DNA of 15,575 nucleotides from CAXRGH01 sp964230195 (GTDB lineage Bacteria; Pseudomonadota; Gammaproteobacteria; Enterobacterales; Alteromonadaceae): the NCBI GenBank assembly GCA_964230195.1, contig CAXRGH010000035.1:1-15575 (forward strand), read 5' to 3'. Under the pieces are notes generated by a model. That model did not search any database. It saw only the letters and a program-made list of their open reading frames with translations, and was not told the DNA's origin. Below, in pieces: positions 14,425 to 15,575 of the stretch. The stretch's first letter is position 1. Each line of letters opens with the position of its first letter. A program made the position numbers and the translations under genes.

Positions 14425-14464
14425 GCAGACTCCTTTGGATTGGTATTTCGGTCCAAAGGCCTGC
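14425..14464 (+). terminator. Possible terminator hairpin after kynA
   Basis: CCTTTGGA (14432-14439) pairs perfectly with TCCAAAGG (14452-14459), extended past a small internal loop by GCAG with CTGC. It begins 13 bases after the kynA stop. The sequence after it, TTGTACGG, is not T-rich, so intrinsic termination would be weak. Confidence 0.5.
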
Positions 14465-14669
14465 TTGTACGGCGCTTCTATCAATGGTTTCTCTGACGAT
14501 TTATTAACCGCTTTTAGATGTGGAAAGTAACGAAATTGCCCCTTTGTATCGAAATCATTACACTATTGTGTGAAAAATAGACACTCTGCTAAATCCTCTT
14601 CAATACACTTTCGCAAAGCCAAACATATTCAATGTTCAAATGTAACAAAGGCTTAGCCTTTTATTGAGA

Positions 14670-14798
14670 ATGTTTCTAAATGTTGCCGACCTGCTTGCCA
14701 TTTTATGGTGTTTAAATCTGGCTGGCCTCAGTGTTTATAGTACTTTGGGCGTAATCGCATATAACCAAAGTGATTATTTATCAATGTTGTTGGAATAA
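14670..14798 (+). CDS. Possible 42-residue single-pass membrane protein or gene remnant
   Basis: ATG at 14670 opens 42 codons ending with TAA at 14796-14798. The product has a hydrophobic segment at about residues 6-30 (ADLLAILWCLNLAGLSVY, then STLGVIAY) and a short polar tail with SDYLSMLLE. The LLA..W.....G...Y pattern plus LS..L later recalls the N-terminus of DUF599 membrane proteins, so it may be the remains of such a gene, but this is a comparison from memory. The ribosome site is poor (TTGAGA). It lies just after a short inverted repeat and ends 130 bases before the receptor gene. Chance cannot be excluded. Confidence 0.35.
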   Translation: MFLNVADLLAILWCLNLAGLSVYSTLGVIAYNQSDYLSMLLE

Positions 14799-14799
14799 A

Positions 14800-14824
14800 T
14801 TTGTAACAAATGTTTGATTACAAA
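14800..14824. repeat. Operator-like inverted repeat at the receptor promoter
   Basis: TTTGTAA (14800-14806) and TTACAAA (14818-14824) are perfect seven-base inverted arms with an 11-base spacer. They overlap the predicted -35 of the receptor gene. The spacing between invariant G and C is 17, not the 14 of a TyrR box, so another regulator is suggested. Confidence 0.4.
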
Positions 14825-14842
14825 ATACTGTTGTGCTAAAAA
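14814..14842 (+). promoter_or_regulatory. Sigma-70 promoter of the TonB receptor gene
   Basis: TTGATT (14814-14819), 17 bases and TAAAAA (14837-14842), with TGC directly before the -10 (extended -10). The transcript would start near 14850, leaving a leader of about 80 bases that ends in GGGAG eight bases from the ATG. Confidence 0.5.
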
Positions 14843-14928
14843 CACGACAGGAACATCAAGATTCCGTTTATAACAATTCAACAACAACATTGTATCGCGT
14901 TTAATACGGTGATACGGGAGAACAACAA

Positions 14929-15575
14929 ATGTTTACAAATACAAAACTTAGCAAAGCGATTCGCTTAGCAGCTATGTTTGGTGCTGCAAGCGCGACTGCG
15001 TTCAGTGCAAACGTAGTTGCTCAAGAAGAAGAAGCGGCGACAGAAGTCGAAAAAATTACCGTTACGGGCTCTCGCCTTAAACGCTCTCAGTTGGAGTCGT
15101 CTTCTCCTGTAACGACAATTACAGCAGTGGAAATGGAAGTTCAAGGTATACAAGACGTAGGTCAATTCCTTCAGAGCAGTGCAATCATGTCTGGTTCTCC
15201 AACAATGACCACGACCAACAACGGTGGCTCAGGTGGTACGTTCGTTGAACTTCGTGGTTTAGGTTCTTCACGAACGCTTGTTTTGGTGAATGGTCGTCGT
15301 CCAGTTTCTAGTGATTTCCAGAGTATTCCGGCATCAATGATTGAACGCATCGATGTGTTGAAAGACGGTGCTTCTGCTACTTATGGTGCAGATGCAGTAG
15401 CTGGTGTAGTTAACATTATTACCAAGAAAGACTTCGATGGTGTAGATATCAACCTACAGACTTCAAATAGTTTTGACGTTGACGCTAACAGCCAATCAAG
15501 CTTTAGTGTTGTTGCAGGTAAGTCGTTTGACGAAGGCCACATCACTGTAGGCGTTGCCCGTCAGAACAGTCCGGC
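14929..15575 (+). CDS. TonB-dependent outer-membrane receptor (N-terminal part, cut by window edge)
   Basis: Outer-membrane active transporter energised by TonB-ExbB-ExbD; only the first 215 codons are in the window. A signal peptide covers about 1-31, ending FSANVVAQ before an acidic stretch. The TonB box region reads EVEKITVTGSRLKRS (about 40-54). The plug domain follows, with SSSPVTTITAVEME, VELRGLGSSRTLVLVNGRRP, IPASMIERIDVLKDGASATY, GADAVAGVVNIITKK and the start of the barrel with SSFSVVAGKSF. The plug is of the type common in Alteromonadales and related marine bacteria. The ATG at 14929 has GGGAG eight bases upstream. The substrate cannot be read; adjacency to amino-acid catabolism genes hints at a peptide or aromatic compound, but this is weak. 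Confidence 0.93.
   Translation, partial: MFTNTKLSKAIRLAAMFGAASATAFSANVVAQEEEAATEVEKITVTGSRLKRSQLESSSPVTTITAVEMEVQGIQDVGQFLQSSAIMSGSPTMTTTNNGGSGGTFVELRGLGSSRTLVLVNGRRPVSSDFQSIPASMIERIDVLKDGASATYGADAVAGVVNIITKKDFDGVDINLQTSNSFDVDANSQSSFSVVAGKSFDEGHITVGVARQNSP

Larger units (their letters stand above)
14413..14928. other. 516-base intergenic stretch between kynA and the TonB receptor gene
   Basis: Besides the hairpin, mini-ORF and promoter entered separately, this AT-rich stretch holds a TyrR-box-like 18-mer at 14545-14562 (TGTATC-GAAATC-ATTACA, 9 of 12 arm matches with correct G-to-C spacing). It also holds a perfect AAAGGC-TTA-GCCTTT inverted repeat at 14647-14661 and a long leader of about 80 bases before the receptor ATG. 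No RNA gene was recognised. Confidence 0.6.

Noticed and set aside
14800..14824. TTTGTAA/TTACAAA as a TyrR box
   Set aside because: The distance between the invariant G and C is 17 bases, not 14; kept only as an unassigned inverted repeat.
14965..15165. 66-codon minus-strand ORF rich in Arg, Phe and Cys
   Set aside because: Antisense to the receptor signal peptide and plug; composition reflects the complement of that frame.

Overview
The window reads as chromosomal DNA of a marine-type gammaproteobacterium, probably in or near the Alteromonadales. This rests on the sap-psp gene order shared with enterobacteria, a TyrR/PhhR-type regulator, the short homogentisate dioxygenase type, an Alteromonadales-like TonB receptor and a moderate, slightly AT-rich composition. 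The genus cannot be fixed. No insertion sequence, CRISPR array, tRNA or prophage was seen.

Region 1 (1-4100) is the envelope-stress block. A SapA-like peptide-binding lipoprotein (cut by the left edge) lies directly behind pspF on the minus strand. Divergent from them is pspA-pspB-pspC, closed by a strong intrinsic terminator. PspF is the sigma-54 activator of pspA, PspA is its inhibitor and the membrane-protecting effector, and PspB/PspC are the inner-membrane sensors.

Region 2 (4101-10947) is phenylalanine/tyrosine catabolism. It contains phhA (Phe to Tyr), a TyrR/PhhR regulator, then the tight operon hpd-hmgA-fahA-maiA. The operon takes 4-hydroxyphenylpyruvate through homogentisate, maleylacetoacetate and fumarylacetoacetate to fumarate and acetoacetate. 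TyrR-box-like 18-mers lie upstream of phhA, tyrR and hpd, so the block looks like a self-contained TyrR regulon. No phhB and no aromatic aminotransferase are present.

Region 3 (10948-13208) holds an Lrp/AsnC-type regulator divergent from a leucine/phenylalanine-type amino-acid dehydrogenase. These are followed by the 4.5S signal-recognition-particle RNA gene (ffs) with a clear promoter and a short 5' leader, and a convergent ComFB-family small protein.

Region 4 (13209-15575) holds tryptophan 2,3-dioxygenase (first step of the kynurenine route). Next comes a 516-base stretch with hairpins, a 42-codon membrane-protein-like ORF and a good promoter, then the N-terminal part of a TonB-dependent outer-membrane receptor cut by the right edge.

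Most of the window is known biology. The less explained items are the 42-codon ORF before the receptor gene, the inverted repeats at the kynA and receptor promoters, the minus-strand mini-ORF beyond pspC, and the ComFB protein between ffs and kynA.
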